NCBI GenBank assembly: GCA_002279065.1 | Contig: NCKB01000007.1 | Location: 210,164-274,163, forward strand | Source: Lysobacterales bacterium 15-68-25 | GTDB lineage: Bacteria; Pseudomonadota; Gammaproteobacteria; Xanthomonadales; Rhodanobacteraceae | Reading direction: 5' to 3' | DNA: 64,000 nucleotides | In this document: piece after piece, positions 28,755 through 38,084 of the stretch | How positions within the stretch are numbered: position 1 is the stretch's first letter | How the letters are laid out: each line of letters begins with the position of its first letter | Notes under the pieces: generated by a model | What the model was told of the DNA's origin: nothing | Databases searched by the model: none | Seen by the model: the letters and a program-made list of their open reading frames with translations, nothing else | Program-made: the position numbers and the translations under genes

Positions 28755-30554
28755 TCACGGCCCGGCGTTGTTGAGGCGGGCGGTAAGCTCGACCAGCCGG
28801 GGATGCTGCGGGGCCAGCTTGCGCACGCGATCGAGCGACTGCGAGGCCCCCGGGCGGTCGCCGCTGTCCAGTTGCTGCTCGGCGCGGTCCAGCCACGCCT
28901 CCGCGAGGCGGTTGCGCAGCTGCCCCTGATTCGGATCGCCGGGCGACAGGTCGGAGAGATTGCCGAGCATGTCGCCGGCGGTCGCCAGCCGGCCGTCCTG
29001 CAGTGCCTGGTTGAACAGCCGGATCACCGTGGCCGGCAGGTTCTGCAGGCCGTTGCGCGCCTCGGCATCGTTGCCGTCGATGGCCAGCGCGCTGCGGTAC
29101 AGGTCGTAGGCGCTCTGGCCCGGCGGCAGCATGATGTCGCCCCGCTGCGCGGCCTCTTTCGCCTGCTGTACCAGCGAGCGGACCTGGGCCTGCTGCGCTG
29201 GCGTCAGGCTGGGCTGCAGCAGCGCGCCCGATGCATCGTCCTTCGACACCGCCGGCGTGGCGCCGTGGGCCTGGCCGCCCGGCGCGGCGCGGGAGGCAGC
29301 GCGCTGCGCTGCCGGCGCCGACGCGGAGGTGGCAGGTGCCGCCCGGCCCAGCCGAGCCCGGGCAGCGGCCAGGTCGGCCGACTTCGGGGCCAGCGCCTGC
29401 GCCTGGTCGAGCAGGGCTGCGGCCTGGGTGTCGTCGCCGCTGTCGATCGCCGCGTTGGCCTGCACGGTCAGCGCCTGCACCACCTTGCCCAGGCCCGACT
29501 GCGCATCGGCGTTGTTCGGGTCGAGCGCCAGCGCCTTCTGGAAATACGCCAGCGCGGTATCGTCGCCGGAGCCGCTGATGCGCCCGGCGCGCAGCGCGTC
29601 CATGCCCTGGGTCACCGCCTGGTTCACCGCATCGTCGTGGGCGCGCTGCACCTGCGCCTGCTGCGCGCGCAGCGACGGCAGGTCGCCGTAGCGCGGCAGC
29701 AGCGAGGCGAGCTTGTCGATCGCCGCTCCGGCGGTCGCGGCGTCACCGGCGTCGAGCGCCTTGCGCGCCTGGTCGGCGTAGGCGCCGCCAACCTGGTCCA
29801 GTCCGTGCGAGGCCACCGCGTTGCCGGGGTCGGCGGCGAGCACCTGCGCGAACAGCGCGGCGGCGCCATCGGGGCCATCCAGCTTGCCCTGCGCCAGGGC
29901 ATCGCGCGCCCGTTCCACCAGATCCGAGGCATGCATGTGGGTGAGGCGCGCCTGGGCGATCGCGTGGTCGAGCTGGTCGACGTCGGTACCGCCGCCGAGC
30001 AGTTCGCGCGCGGCCGAAGCCGAACGCGTGGCGGCGTCGAGATCGCCGGTGTCGAGCTGCTTGCGGCCCTGCGCCAGCTCGGCCTGGCCGACCGCGCGCA
30101 GGCCATCGAGCGCGCGGTCGTTGTCCGGCTCCAGCGCGCGCGCGGCCTGGAACAGTTCGCGCGCACTGGTGCCGTCGGTACCGTCCAGGTGTCCGGCCTG
30201 CAGCGCGGCGTTGGCGCGCGAGAGCACGTCGTTGAAGCTGGTGCGCGGTACCAGTCCGCGCAGCGTGTCCTGGTTGAGCCAGGCCACCGTCGCCAGCCCC
30301 ACCACGAGCAGCAGGGCCAGCGGCACCAGCCAGCCGCGCTTGCGCGCGGGCGCCTCGTCCGTTTCCACCTCGGGCGCGCGGCGCGCGCGCGACGATCCCG
30401 TCGCCGCGCGATCTGGCAGCGCGTCCACGGCCACGCTGGGCAGGCCGTCATCGGGTGCCGGCGGCGCGGGCGCCGGACGATCCAGGTCGTCGAGATTGCC
30501 CAGGGTGGGTTCGGTGCGCCCTTGCGGGCCGCGCGGGTCGTTGCGTCCGCTCAT
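28755..30554 (-). CDS. Membrane-anchored four-repeat TPR-like protein
   Basis: A 599-residue protein: acidic, proline-rich cytoplasmic segment (1-70), a transmembrane helix (74-94, GWLVPLALLLVVGLATVAWL) and a large extracytoplasmic helical region. That region contains a unit of about 100 residues starting near 114, 216, 316 and 465; each begins with A-L-x-x-G-x-L/I-x-G or equivalent, then ALF..AL..DP.NA.A..GL, followed by a second helix-pair block. An Ala-rich linker (about 404-460) separates units 3 and 4. Units resemble TPRs, suggesting protein binding. The ATG at 30554 is preferred over one 75 nt upstream. Function is unknown. It lies between relA and the SDR gene. Confidence 0.8.
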   Translation of the reverse strand: MSGRNDPRGPQGRTEPTLGNLDDLDRPAPAPPAPDDGLPSVAVDALPDRAATGSSRARRAPEVETDEAPARKRGWLVPLALLLVVGLATVAWLNQDTLRGLVPRTSFNDVLSRANAALQAGHLDGTDGTSARELFQAARALEPDNDRALDGLRAVGQAELAQGRKQLDTGDLDAATRSASAARELLGGGTDVDQLDHAIAQARLTHMHASDLVERARDALAQGKLDGPDGAAALFAQVLAADPGNAVASHGLDQVGGAYADQARKALDAGDAATAGAAIDKLASLLPRYGDLPSLRAQQAQVQRAHDDAVNQAVTQGMDALRAGRISGSGDDTALAYFQKALALDPNNADAQSGLGKVVQALTVQANAAIDSGDDTQAAALLDQAQALAPKSADLAAARARLGRAAPATSASAPAAQRAASRAAPGGQAHGATPAVSKDDASGALLQPSLTPAQQAQVRSLVQQAKEAAQRGDIMLPPGQSAYDLYRSALAIDGNDAEARNGLQNLPATVIRLFNQALQDGRLATAGDMLGNLSDLSPGDPNQGQLRNRLAEAWLDRAEQQLDSGDRPGASQSLDRVRKLAPQHPRLVELTARLNNAGP

Positions 30555-30582
30555 CGTGAGTCGCCAGGTCGATAACCGCCGA

Positions 30583-30588
30583 AGCTTA
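30583..30588 (-). promoter_or_regulatory. Possible -10 element upstream of the repeat-protein gene
   Basis: TAAGCT on the minus strand, 29 bp before the ATG at 30554, in the 91-bp gap after relA. The same hexamer lies upstream of the GH17-GT2 gene and of tamA. No convincing -35 is seen. Confidence 0.3.
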
Positions 30589-30645
30589 GCATCCGACCCC
30601 GGCTGGGCCGCCCGGGTTCGGACGGCCATTCAACTGCCAGCCGGC

Positions 30646-32784
30646 TCAGCGGGCGCCGACCCGGCGCGCATCCACCACGTTGGACAGCGCCACCAGCTTC
30701 GCCAGCAGGTGCGAGAGCTGCTCGTAGTCGCGCACGCGCAGGGTGAAGCGCATCTCCACCTCGCCGGTGCGCACGAACATGCGGCTGGACGAGGCGATGA
30801 TCGGGATGTTGGCGTTGCTGATCACCGCGGTGACGTCCTTCTGCAGGCCCTTGCGGTCGTAGCCGTGCAGTTCGATGTCGACCTGGTAGGCCTGCGCCGG
30901 CACCCGCCCCCAGCTCACCTCGATCACCCGCTCCGGATCGCGCCGGGCCAGCCGCGCCAGCGCCGGGCAATCGGCGCGATGCACCGACACACCGCGCCCG
31001 CGGGTGACGAAGCCGCGCACCGGGTCGCCCGGCAGCGGCTGGCAGCAGCGCGCCAGCACGGTGAGGAGGTTGCCGATGCCTTCGATGGTCAGCGCGCCCT
31101 GGTCGATCGTCGGCACCTTCGACGCCGCCAGCGGAGGCGCGGCCGAAGCCGGCTCCGGCGGTTGCGCCGCCTCCTGCAGCAGGCGGGCGATCTGTCCCGG
31201 CGCCACTTCGCCCAGCGCGAGCGCGATCAGCAGTTCGTCGTGAGTCTTGAGGTGGAACTGCGCCGGCAGCGCGGCGAGATCGGCATTCGGCAGCGCCAGC
31301 CGCTTCAACTCGCGTTCGAGCAGGGCGCGACCGGCGGCGAGGTTGGCGTCGTGCGCGATGCGGCGGAACCAGGCGCGCACCTTTTCCCGCGCCCGCGCGG
31401 TGTTGAGATAGCCGTGGTGCGGCGACAGCCAGTCGCGGCTGGGTTCACCGACCTTGGTGGTGAGGATCTCCACCCGGTCGCCGCTGCGCGGCTGGTAAGT
31501 CAACGGCACGATGCGGCCGTTGACCTTGGCCCCGCGGCAGCGATGCCCGACCTCGGTGTGCACGTGGTAGGCGAAATCCAGCACGGTGGCGCCGTGCGGC
31601 AGGTCGAACACCTCGCCCTTGGGCGTCAGCAGGTAGACGCGGTCTTCGACCAGTTCGGTCTGCAGCTCGGCGGCCAGCTCGCCGCCCTCGCCGTCCGCGC
31701 GCGGCTCGAGCAGCTTGCGCATCCAGGCGATCTTCGCCTCGAACTCGGCATCGGCGCCGCCGCCTTCCTTGTAGCGCCAGTGCGCCGCCACGCCCAGCTC
31801 GTTGGCGCGATGCATCTCGTGGGTGCGGATCTGCACCTCCAGCGTCTTGCCGTGCGGGCCGATCACCGCGGTGTGCAGCGAGCGGTAGCCGTTCGCCTTG
31901 GGCCGCGCCACGTAGTCGTCGAACTCGCCGGGCAGGTAAGGCCACAGCGCGTGCACCACGCCCAGCGCGGCGTAGCAGTCGGCCACGCTGTCGACCAGGA
32001 TGCGCACGGCGCGGATGTCGTAGAGGTCGGAGAAGGCCAGCGACTTGCGCTGCATCTTCTTCCAGATCGAGTAGATGTGCTTCGGCCGCCCCGCCAGGTC
32101 GGCGCGGATGCCGGCGGCCTCCAGCGAGCGGCGCAGCTCGGCCAGCGACTCGCGGATGAACTGCTCGCGGTCCTCGCGCCGCTCGTCCAGCAGCGTGGCG
32201 ATGCGGCGGTAGGTGTCGGGCTCGAGGTAGCGGAAGGCCAGGTCCTCCAGCTCCCACTTCAACTGCCAGATGCCCAGGCGGTTGGCCAGCGGCGCATGGA
32301 TGTCGCGGGTGAGCCGGGCCAGCCGGACGCGGGCGTCGTCGTCCAGGGTCATCGCCGCGCGCATGCGGGCGAGCTGGCGTGCCAGCAGCACGAATACCAC
32401 GCGCACGTCGCGGATGATCGCCAGCAGCAGCCGGCGCAGCCCTTCGGAGCTGGCCGTGCCACCCGGCTGCGCGTGCAGTGCCCAGACCTTCTCCGCCGCC
32501 TGCTGGCCGTCGACCAGCCGGCGCACGTCGGCCGAGAGCCCGGCCTGTTTCGCCGCGTAGACGTCCGGCGCTGCCTGCGCCAGCGCGAACCAGAGTGCGG
32601 CGGACTGGGTGGCGGCGTCGCAGCCCAGCGTCACCAGAAGGTCCAGCACATCCACGCACTCGGCCCGGTCGACCGGTGCAGAGGCACACGCATCGATCGC
32701 CGAACCGAGTTCGGTGCCGGCCTCCGGATGGGCGACGCGCCAACGCGCCAGCCTGCCGGCATCGGAAGTAACTGCAGGAATCAT
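30646..32784 (-). CDS. relA: GTP pyrophosphokinase RelA
   Basis: A 712-residue (p)ppGpp synthetase activated by uncharged tRNA on the ribosome. The N-terminal pseudo-hydrolase domain (1-200) lacks the HD metal-binding motif. The synthetase domain has EFDD at 287-290, the RelA-type ExDD (SpoT has RxKD), and EVQIRTHEMHRANELGVAAH. TGS (about 385-445, VYLLTPKGEVFDLPHGATVL), a helical part, a zinc-finger region (CCQPLPGDPVRGFVTRGRGV, SVHRADCPAL) and an ACT domain follow. It is therefore monofunctional. It is divergent from the small secreted protein gene. Confidence 0.95.
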   Translation of the reverse strand: MIPAVTSDAGRLARWRVAHPEAGTELGSAIDACASAPVDRAECVDVLDLLVTLGCDAATQSAALWFALAQAAPDVYAAKQAGLSADVRRLVDGQQAAEKVWALHAQPGGTASSEGLRRLLLAIIRDVRVVFVLLARQLARMRAAMTLDDDARVRLARLTRDIHAPLANRLGIWQLKWELEDLAFRYLEPDTYRRIATLLDERREDREQFIRESLAELRRSLEAAGIRADLAGRPKHIYSIWKKMQRKSLAFSDLYDIRAVRILVDSVADCYAALGVVHALWPYLPGEFDDYVARPKANGYRSLHTAVIGPHGKTLEVQIRTHEMHRANELGVAAHWRYKEGGGADAEFEAKIAWMRKLLEPRADGEGGELAAELQTELVEDRVYLLTPKGEVFDLPHGATVLDFAYHVHTEVGHRCRGAKVNGRIVPLTYQPRSGDRVEILTTKVGEPSRDWLSPHHGYLNTARAREKVRAWFRRIAHDANLAAGRALLERELKRLALPNADLAALPAQFHLKTHDELLIALALGEVAPGQIARLLQEAAQPPEPASAAPPLAASKVPTIDQGALTIEGIGNLLTVLARCCQPLPGDPVRGFVTRGRGVSVHRADCPALARLARRDPERVIEVSWGRVPAQAYQVDIELHGYDRKGLQKDVTAVISNANIPIIASSSRMFVRTGEVEMRFTLRVRDYEQLSHLLAKLVALSNVVDARRVGAR

Positions 32785-32865
32785 CGACGCACCTTGGGAA
32801 CTTGCTCCATTCTATGCAACTCCGCCTTTACCGAAGGCTCTCCTCCTGTTCCGCCGGAGTCCACC

Positions 32866-33336
32866 ATGCGCCTCGCACCCGTGTTCCTTGCCCTGTTCGC
32901 CCTGCCGCTCGCCGTGCTGGCCGGGTCGACAGATCCATCCGCCTCGCTGCGCGGCCGGATGAGCCCGGCCGATTTCCACGCCGCCGGCCTGGACAAGCTC
33001 TCCGCCGACGAACTGGCCCACCTGGACGCCTGGCTCGCCGCGCATCCGACGACCCGCACCAAGGTGGTCGACGCCAGCGGCCAGCCGGTGTTCTACACCG
33101 ACAAGCAGAAGCGCACCGCCATCGAGGCCCACCTGGTCGGTCGTTTCGACGGATGGAACGGCCGCAACCTGATGACCCTGGACAACGGCCAGCAGTGGAA
33201 GCAGGTCGGCTCGGACCAGCCGGCCTGCGGCAGCGCCGATGCCCCGGCGGTGAAGGTCAAGCCCAGCCTGTTCGGCGGCTGGCTGATGTACGTGGACGGC
33301 TGCAACGGCAGCGTGCACGTCGAGCGGGTGAAGTAG
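32866..33336 (+). CDS. Small secreted protein of unknown function
   Basis: A 156-residue protein with a signal peptide (MRLAPVFLALFALPLAVLAG). The mature part has a helical N-terminal module, MSPADFHAAGLDKLSADELA followed by HLDAWLAAHP, and a beta-rich C-terminal module with GRFDGWNGRNLMTLDNGQQW, then two cysteines (CGSADAP and VDGCNGS) that could form a disulfide. The G-F-GW-G...LDNGQ-W pattern resembles hypothetical proteins I associate with Xanthomonadales; no function is known to me. ATG 32866 has GGAG upstream. It converges on hrpA with 8 nt between stops. Confidence 0.8.
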   Translation: MRLAPVFLALFALPLAVLAGSTDPSASLRGRMSPADFHAAGLDKLSADELAHLDAWLAAHPTTRTKVVDASGQPVFYTDKQKRTAIEAHLVGRFDGWNGRNLMTLDNGQQWKQVGSDQPACGSADAPAVKVKPSLFGGWLMYVDGCNGSVHVERVK

Positions 33337-33344
33337 GCCCCCGC

Positions 33345-36300
33345 TCAGGCGACGTCCACCGCCTCCAGCGCCCGCGCCAGCCGCTTGGCCGACACCGGCT
33401 CGGCGGTCTTCAGCTCCTGCGCGAACAGCGACACGCGCCACTCCTCGATCAGCCAGCGCAGTTCCTCCAGCCCATCGCGCCCCTCGGCGCGGTGGTTGAG
33501 GAACGCGCGCCAGTACGGCAACACCTGCAACATGCGCTGCTGATCCTTGGCCGGATCCTGGCGCAGGCGCTCGGCGCGCAGGCGCATCGCCTTCAGATAA
33601 CGCGGCAAGTGACCTAGCCGCTCCACCGTGAGCTCACGGGCGAAACCCGGTGCAAGCAGCGCATCGAGCTGTTCATGCAGGTCGTCGTAACTGGCACGGG
33701 CGAAGCCGATCAGCGGCGGCTCCAGCCACGGCTTCAGCTCGGCCTGCGCCTCGATGATCGGCTCGACCCGCTTCAGTCGCTCGATCGCCGCACCAAACAA
33801 TTCACGTGCCGCATGGGTGCGCAAGGCTTCGAACGCACCGGCGGTGCGCACGTCGAGCTCGTGGCGCTCGAGCAGGTCGGCGAAGCCGCCTTCGAGCAGC
33901 TCCTCACGCAAACCGTCGACACTGCCCAGCGGCGCGTACTTCAGCGACAGCGCATTGGCGATCGGCAAGCGCCGACGCGCCTGCTTCATGTCGCTGGCCA
34001 GCGCGTTGCGCAGCAGGCGCACCACACCCTCGCGATGCGCTTCGGCCGCCTCGTCGCGGCGCTCGAACACGCGCAGCGCCACCGTCTCGCCGAGGTCCAC
34101 CAGCGCCGGGAAGGCGAGCAGGCCACCGGCCGAACGCACCTCGGGCGGAATCTCGTCGAAGTCCCAGCTGGCGACGTCCTCGCGCATCAGCTCGACATCG
34201 GTCTTGCGCGAGAACGCCTCGCGTGCCTGCCCCTCCCACTGACCGCGCAGCGCGGCGAGATCGCGCGAAGCGGCCAGCGTGCGGCCACTGTCGTCGTGCA
34301 GGCGGTAGCGCATGGAAAAGTGCGGCGGCAGCTCGACCGCGGCGAACTCGGCAGCGGTGATCTCCACGCCGGTGGTGCGCTTGAGGAAAGCGGCCAGCGC
34401 CTTGGCCAGCGGCTCGTCGCGCGGCGCCTCGGCCTCGACGAAGGCGCGGGCGAAATCCGGCGCGGGGACGAAGTTCCGTCGCAGCGCCTTGGGCAGGCCG
34501 CGGATCAGTTCGGCCACCTTCTCGCCCAGCAGGCCCGGCACCAGCCATTCGCAGCGCGCGGTGGGCAGCGCGTTGAGCATCGCCAGCGGCAGGTGCAGGG
34601 TGACGCCGTCGGCCTCGTCGCCGGGCACGAAGCGGTATTCCAGCCGGTAGCGCTGGGTGCCGATGTCCATCGCTGCCGGGAACGCCTTAGGATCCAGCCC
34701 GGCGCCACCGACCAGCACGTCGTCGATCGACCAGCGCAGCGCCGCCTGCTCGGCCGGTCGCGCGCGGCGATGCCATGCCTCCAGCGCGCGGCTGCTGGCG
34801 ATGTCCTCCGGCAGCTTGCCTTCGAAGAAGCCGACCAGTTCGTCCTCGTGACGGATCAGGCCTTCGCGCCGCTGCTTCGCCTCGATGCCGCGCGCGTCTT
34901 CCAGCACGCGCTGGTTGGCGCGCACGAAGTCGACCTTCGCATCGATGTCGCCACGCGCCAGCGCCTCGCGCAGGAAGATCCGGTGCGCCAGCGGCGGGTC
35001 CTGCGACTGGAAGGTCACCGCGCGCCGCTCGACCAGGTTCAGCCCGAACAAGCTCACCTGCTCGTAGGCCACCACGCAGCCGCGCTTGCGCGACCAGTGC
35101 GGCTCGCGGCAGCTGGCCTTGACCAGGTGCGCGGCCTGCTCCTCGATCCACTGCGGCTCGACGCGGGCGCACATCATGCCCCAGACCTTGCCGCCGATAT
35201 CCAGGATCTGCGCGGCGAACACCCAGTTCGGCGGCAGCTTGGCCAGTGCCGAGCCGGGGAATACCTGGAAGCGTCGCTCGCGGGTACCGCGGAACACGCC
35301 CTTCTCGTCCTTACGACCGACTTGGGTCGGCAGGCCGGCCAGCAGGCTGCGATGGATGGCCTCGAACAGCCGGCTGGCGGCGGCCTCGTCGTCGACCGGT
35401 ACGGGCGATGCCTTGTCCGGCGCCGACGGCCGGCGGCCACGTATCTGCACCGTCGCCCCGCCCTGCCCGTTCTCCGGCTTGCCACCACGCCGCCCCGGTC
35501 GTGCGGCTTCGGCCCGGCTGGGCCGGCCGCGCCCCTGCGACGGAGCCACAGCCTGGTCGCCTAGCGCTGCTTCGACGGCGGAACCCTCGCGGCTCGCCCA
35601 GCCCATCTCGTCCACCACCAGCAGCAGCTGCCGATGCAGCTCGCGCCACTCGCGCATGCGCAGGAACGACAGGAAATGCCGCGAGCACCAGTCGCGCAGC
35701 TTGGACTGGGTCAGCTCCTCGCTGGCCGCGTGGTAGGCGCGCCACAGGTTGAGCACGCCGAGGAAGTCGGACTTCGGATCGGCGAACACCGCGTGCGCCG
35801 CATCGGCCTGCTGGCGCGCGTCGGCCGGACGTTCGCGCGGGTCTTGGATGCTGAGGAAGGACACCACGGTGAGCAGTTCGCGCAGGCAGCCGAGCCGGCG
35901 CGCCTCCACCAGCATGCGCGCCAGCTGCACGTCGATCGGCAAGCGCGCCAGGTCGCGGCCGATCGCGGTGAGCGTGCGCTTGTCGTCGATCGCCGAGATC
36001 TCCGCCAGCCGGCGGTAGCCGTCGGCCACCACGCGCGGATCGGGCGCCTCCAGGAACGGGAACTCGTCCACCTCGCCCAGCTTCAGCGCGAGCATGCGCA
36101 GGATCACGTTGGCCAGCGAGGAACGCAGCAGTTCCGGGTCGGTGTAGGCCTGTCGCGCAGCGAAGTCCGCCTCGTCGTAGAGGCGATAGCAGATACCCGG
36201 ACCGATACGTCCGCAGCGGCCCTTGCGCTGGTCCGCGGCCGCCTGCGACACCGGCTCCACATGCAGCCGTTCGAGCTGGCTGCGCTGGCTGTAGCGCTTC

Positions 36301-37460
36301 ACCCGCGCGGTGCCGGTGTCCACCACGTAGCGGATGCGCGGCACGGTCAGCGAGGTTTCGGCGACGTTGGTGGCGAGCACCACGCGACGCTTCGGACCGG
36401 GCTTGAACACGCGGTCCTGGTCGGCAGCGGAGAGCCGCGCGTACAGCGGCAGGATCTCGGTCTCGCGGTACTGCCGGCGCGACAGCAGCAGGTGCGCGTC
36501 GCGGATCTCGCGCTCACCGGGGAGGAACACCAGCACGTCGCCAGGGCCGCCACCCAGGCTGCGGTCGGCGACGATCTCGTCGATGACCTGGGCGATGTGC
36601 TCGGCGCTACCCTGCTGCATGTCGCCGCGGCCTTTGCCGGCGGTGTCGCCATCAACTGGACGCCAGCGCAGCTCCACCGGATACGCGCGCCCCTCAACCG
36701 ACACCACCGGTGCGTCGTCGAAGTGCTCGGCGAAACGCGCGGTGTCGATCGTCGCCGAGGTGACGATGATCTTCAGCTCCGGCCGCTTGCTCGCCAGACG
36801 CTTCAGGTAGCCGAGCAGGAAGTCGATGTTGAGGCTGCGCTCGTGCGCCTCGTCGATGATGATCGTGTCGTAGCTCGACAGCCACGTATCGCCCTGCGTC
36901 TCGGCCAGCAGGATGCCGTCGGTCATGAACTTCACCAGGCTGCGTTCGGACACCTTGTCGGTGAAGCGCACCTGGAAGCCGACCTGGTCGCCAAGCGTGG
37001 TACCCAGCTCTTCCGCCACGCGGGCGGCGACCGAGCGCGCCGCCAGCCGGCGCGGCTGGGTGCAACCGATCATGCCGGCCTCGCCACGCCCGGCGGCCAG
37101 GCACAGCTTGGGCAGCTGGGTGGTCTTGCCCGAGCCGGTCTCGCCGGCGATCACCACCACCTGGTGCTTGCGGATCAGCTCGACGATCTCGTCCGCGCGC
37201 GCGGTGATCGGCAGCGACTCGTCCAGCCGGATCGCCGGCTTGGCCTCGGCGCGGGCGCGACGCGTGGCAATGGAGGCCGCGATGGCCGCGGCCAGCGCCT
37301 CGGCCTTGCGCTGATCGCCCTGGCGCGACAGCGCGCGCCAGCGGCCGAGCAGGCGACCGAAATCGCGGGTGCACACGCCATCCAGCGCCTGGCGCAGTTC
37401 GCGCAGGCGGGATGCCGGGAGGGAAGCAGGGGCGGCTGGATCATTCATGGGACCGCACAT
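33345..37460 (-). CDS. hrpA: ATP-dependent RNA helicase HrpA
   Basis: A 1,371-residue DEAH-box helicase, the largest RNA helicase type in bacteria, linked to ribosome rescue and mRNA processing in E. coli. Walker A GETGSGKTT is at 106-114, DEAH at 203-206 (IIIDEAHERSLNIDFLLGYL), and the later helicase motif QRKGRCGRIGPGICYRLY is intact. The DUF3418 C-terminal region typical of HrpA follows. A low-complexity basic insert of about 60 residues (around 625-690; Gly/Arg/Pro-rich) is not in the E. coli protein. The start may be ATG 37460 or ATG 37448; neither has a clear Shine-Dalgarno. Confidence 0.95.
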   Translation of the reverse strand: MCGPMNDPAAPASLPASRLRELRQALDGVCTRDFGRLLGRWRALSRQGDQRKAEALAAAIAASIATRRARAEAKPAIRLDESLPITARADEIVELIRKHQVVVIAGETGSGKTTQLPKLCLAAGRGEAGMIGCTQPRRLAARSVAARVAEELGTTLGDQVGFQVRFTDKVSERSLVKFMTDGILLAETQGDTWLSSYDTIIIDEAHERSLNIDFLLGYLKRLASKRPELKIIVTSATIDTARFAEHFDDAPVVSVEGRAYPVELRWRPVDGDTAGKGRGDMQQGSAEHIAQVIDEIVADRSLGGGPGDVLVFLPGEREIRDAHLLLSRRQYRETEILPLYARLSAADQDRVFKPGPKRRVVLATNVAETSLTVPRIRYVVDTGTARVKRYSQRSQLERLHVEPVSQAAADQRKGRCGRIGPGICYRLYDEADFAARQAYTDPELLRSSLANVILRMLALKLGEVDEFPFLEAPDPRVVADGYRRLAEISAIDDKRTLTAIGRDLARLPIDVQLARMLVEARRLGCLRELLTVVSFLSIQDPRERPADARQQADAAHAVFADPKSDFLGVLNLWRAYHAASEELTQSKLRDWCSRHFLSFLRMREWRELHRQLLLVVDEMGWASREGSAVEAALGDQAVAPSQGRGRPSRAEAARPGRRGGKPENGQGGATVQIRGRRPSAPDKASPVPVDDEAAASRLFEAIHRSLLAGLPTQVGRKDEKGVFRGTRERRFQVFPGSALAKLPPNWVFAAQILDIGGKVWGMMCARVEPQWIEEQAAHLVKASCREPHWSRKRGCVVAYEQVSLFGLNLVERRAVTFQSQDPPLAHRIFLREALARGDIDAKVDFVRANQRVLEDARGIEAKQRREGLIRHEDELVGFFEGKLPEDIASSRALEAWHRRARPAEQAALRWSIDDVLVGGAGLDPKAFPAAMDIGTQRYRLEYRFVPGDEADGVTLHLPLAMLNALPTARCEWLVPGLLGEKVAELIRGLPKALRRNFVPAPDFARAFVEAEAPRDEPLAKALAAFLKRTTGVEITAAEFAAVELPPHFSMRYRLHDDSGRTLAASRDLAALRGQWEGQAREAFSRKTDVELMREDVASWDFDEIPPEVRSAGGLLAFPALVDLGETVALRVFERRDEAAEAHREGVVRLLRNALASDMKQARRRLPIANALSLKYAPLGSVDGLREELLEGGFADLLERHELDVRTAGAFEALRTHAARELFGAAIERLKRVEPIIEAQAELKPWLEPPLIGFARASYDDLHEQLDALLAPGFARELTVERLGHLPRYLKAMRLRAERLRQDPAKDQQRMLQVLPYWRAFLNHRAEGRDGLEELRWLIEEWRVSLFAQELKTAEPVSAKRLARALEAVDVA

Positions 37461-37521
37461 GATAGCGGCTGCCTATCGCGAGCATCGGCAGGTTTCATTT
37501 CACCGCCACGGTGCCGCCGAC

Positions 37522-37527
37522 TATGCT
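37522..37527 (+). promoter_or_regulatory. Possible -10 element of dps
   Basis: TATGCT lies 39 bp before the dps ATG, in the 105-bp divergent gap with hrpA. Upstream T-rich sequence (TTTCATTTCACC) could supply a weak -35. No OxyR site is clear. Confidence 0.35.
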
Positions 37528-37565
37528 GGAAACCCTGACGCGACAAGCCACCCGAAGGAGCCCCC

Positions 37566-38033
37566 ATGGCCATGAACATCGGTATTGCCAAGAAGGACCG
37601 TGAAGCGATCGCCAAGCATCTGTCCAAGCTCTTGGCCGACACCTATTCGCTGTACCTGAAGACCCACAGCTTCCACTGGAACGTGACCGGCCCGCAGTTC
37701 AACAGCCTGCACGCAATGTTCGAGACCCAGTACAACGAGCTGTGGCTGGCCGCCGACGAGGTCGCCGAGCGCATCCGCACGCTGGACGTGTTCGCCCCCG
37801 GCTCCTACAGCCAGTTCGGCAAGCTGAGCGCGATCAAGGAAGAAGCCGGTGTGCCGGACTGGAAGGACATGGTCGCCCAGCTGGTGGAAGGCCACGAGAT
37901 CGTGGCGCACACCGCCCGCGAGACGATCAAGGTGGCCGACAAGGCCGGCGACGAGGGCACCGCCGACATGGTCACCGGCCGCCTGAAGGAGCACGAGAAG
38001 ACCGCGTGGATGCTGCGCTCGCTGCTGAAGTGA
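37566..38033 (+). CDS. dps: Dps family DNA-binding ferritin-like protein
   Basis: A 155-residue miniferritin that forms 12-mers, oxidises Fe(II) with H2O2 and protects DNA. Ferroxidase ligands sit in [20 protein letters not shown] and the following [19 protein letters not shown] (His, Asp and Glu in the usual spacing). The short Lys-rich N-terminus ([19 protein letters not shown]) could bind DNA. A strong Shine-Dalgarno GAAGGAG precedes the ATG. It is a single-gene unit with a terminator directly after. Confidence 0.95.
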   Translation: MAMNIGIAKKDREAIAKHLSKLLADTYSLYLKTHSFHWNVTGPQFNSLHAMFETQYNELWLAADEVAERIRTLDVFAPGSYSQFGKLSAIKEEAGVPDWKDMVAQLVEGHEIVAHTARETIKVADKAGDEGTADMVTGRLKEHEKTAWMLRSLLK

Positions 38034-38060
38034 GCCGGTCCCGCCCGGTATGCACAACGA

Positions 38061-38084
38061 GGCCCGCCGATTGCGGGCCTTTTC
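38061..38084 (+). terminator. Rho-independent terminator after dps
   Basis: A 7-bp stem GGCCCGC / GCGGGCC with 5-nt loop (CGATT), followed by TTTT. The T-run touches the stop codon (38083-38085) of the convergent small membrane protein gene. Confidence 0.85.
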
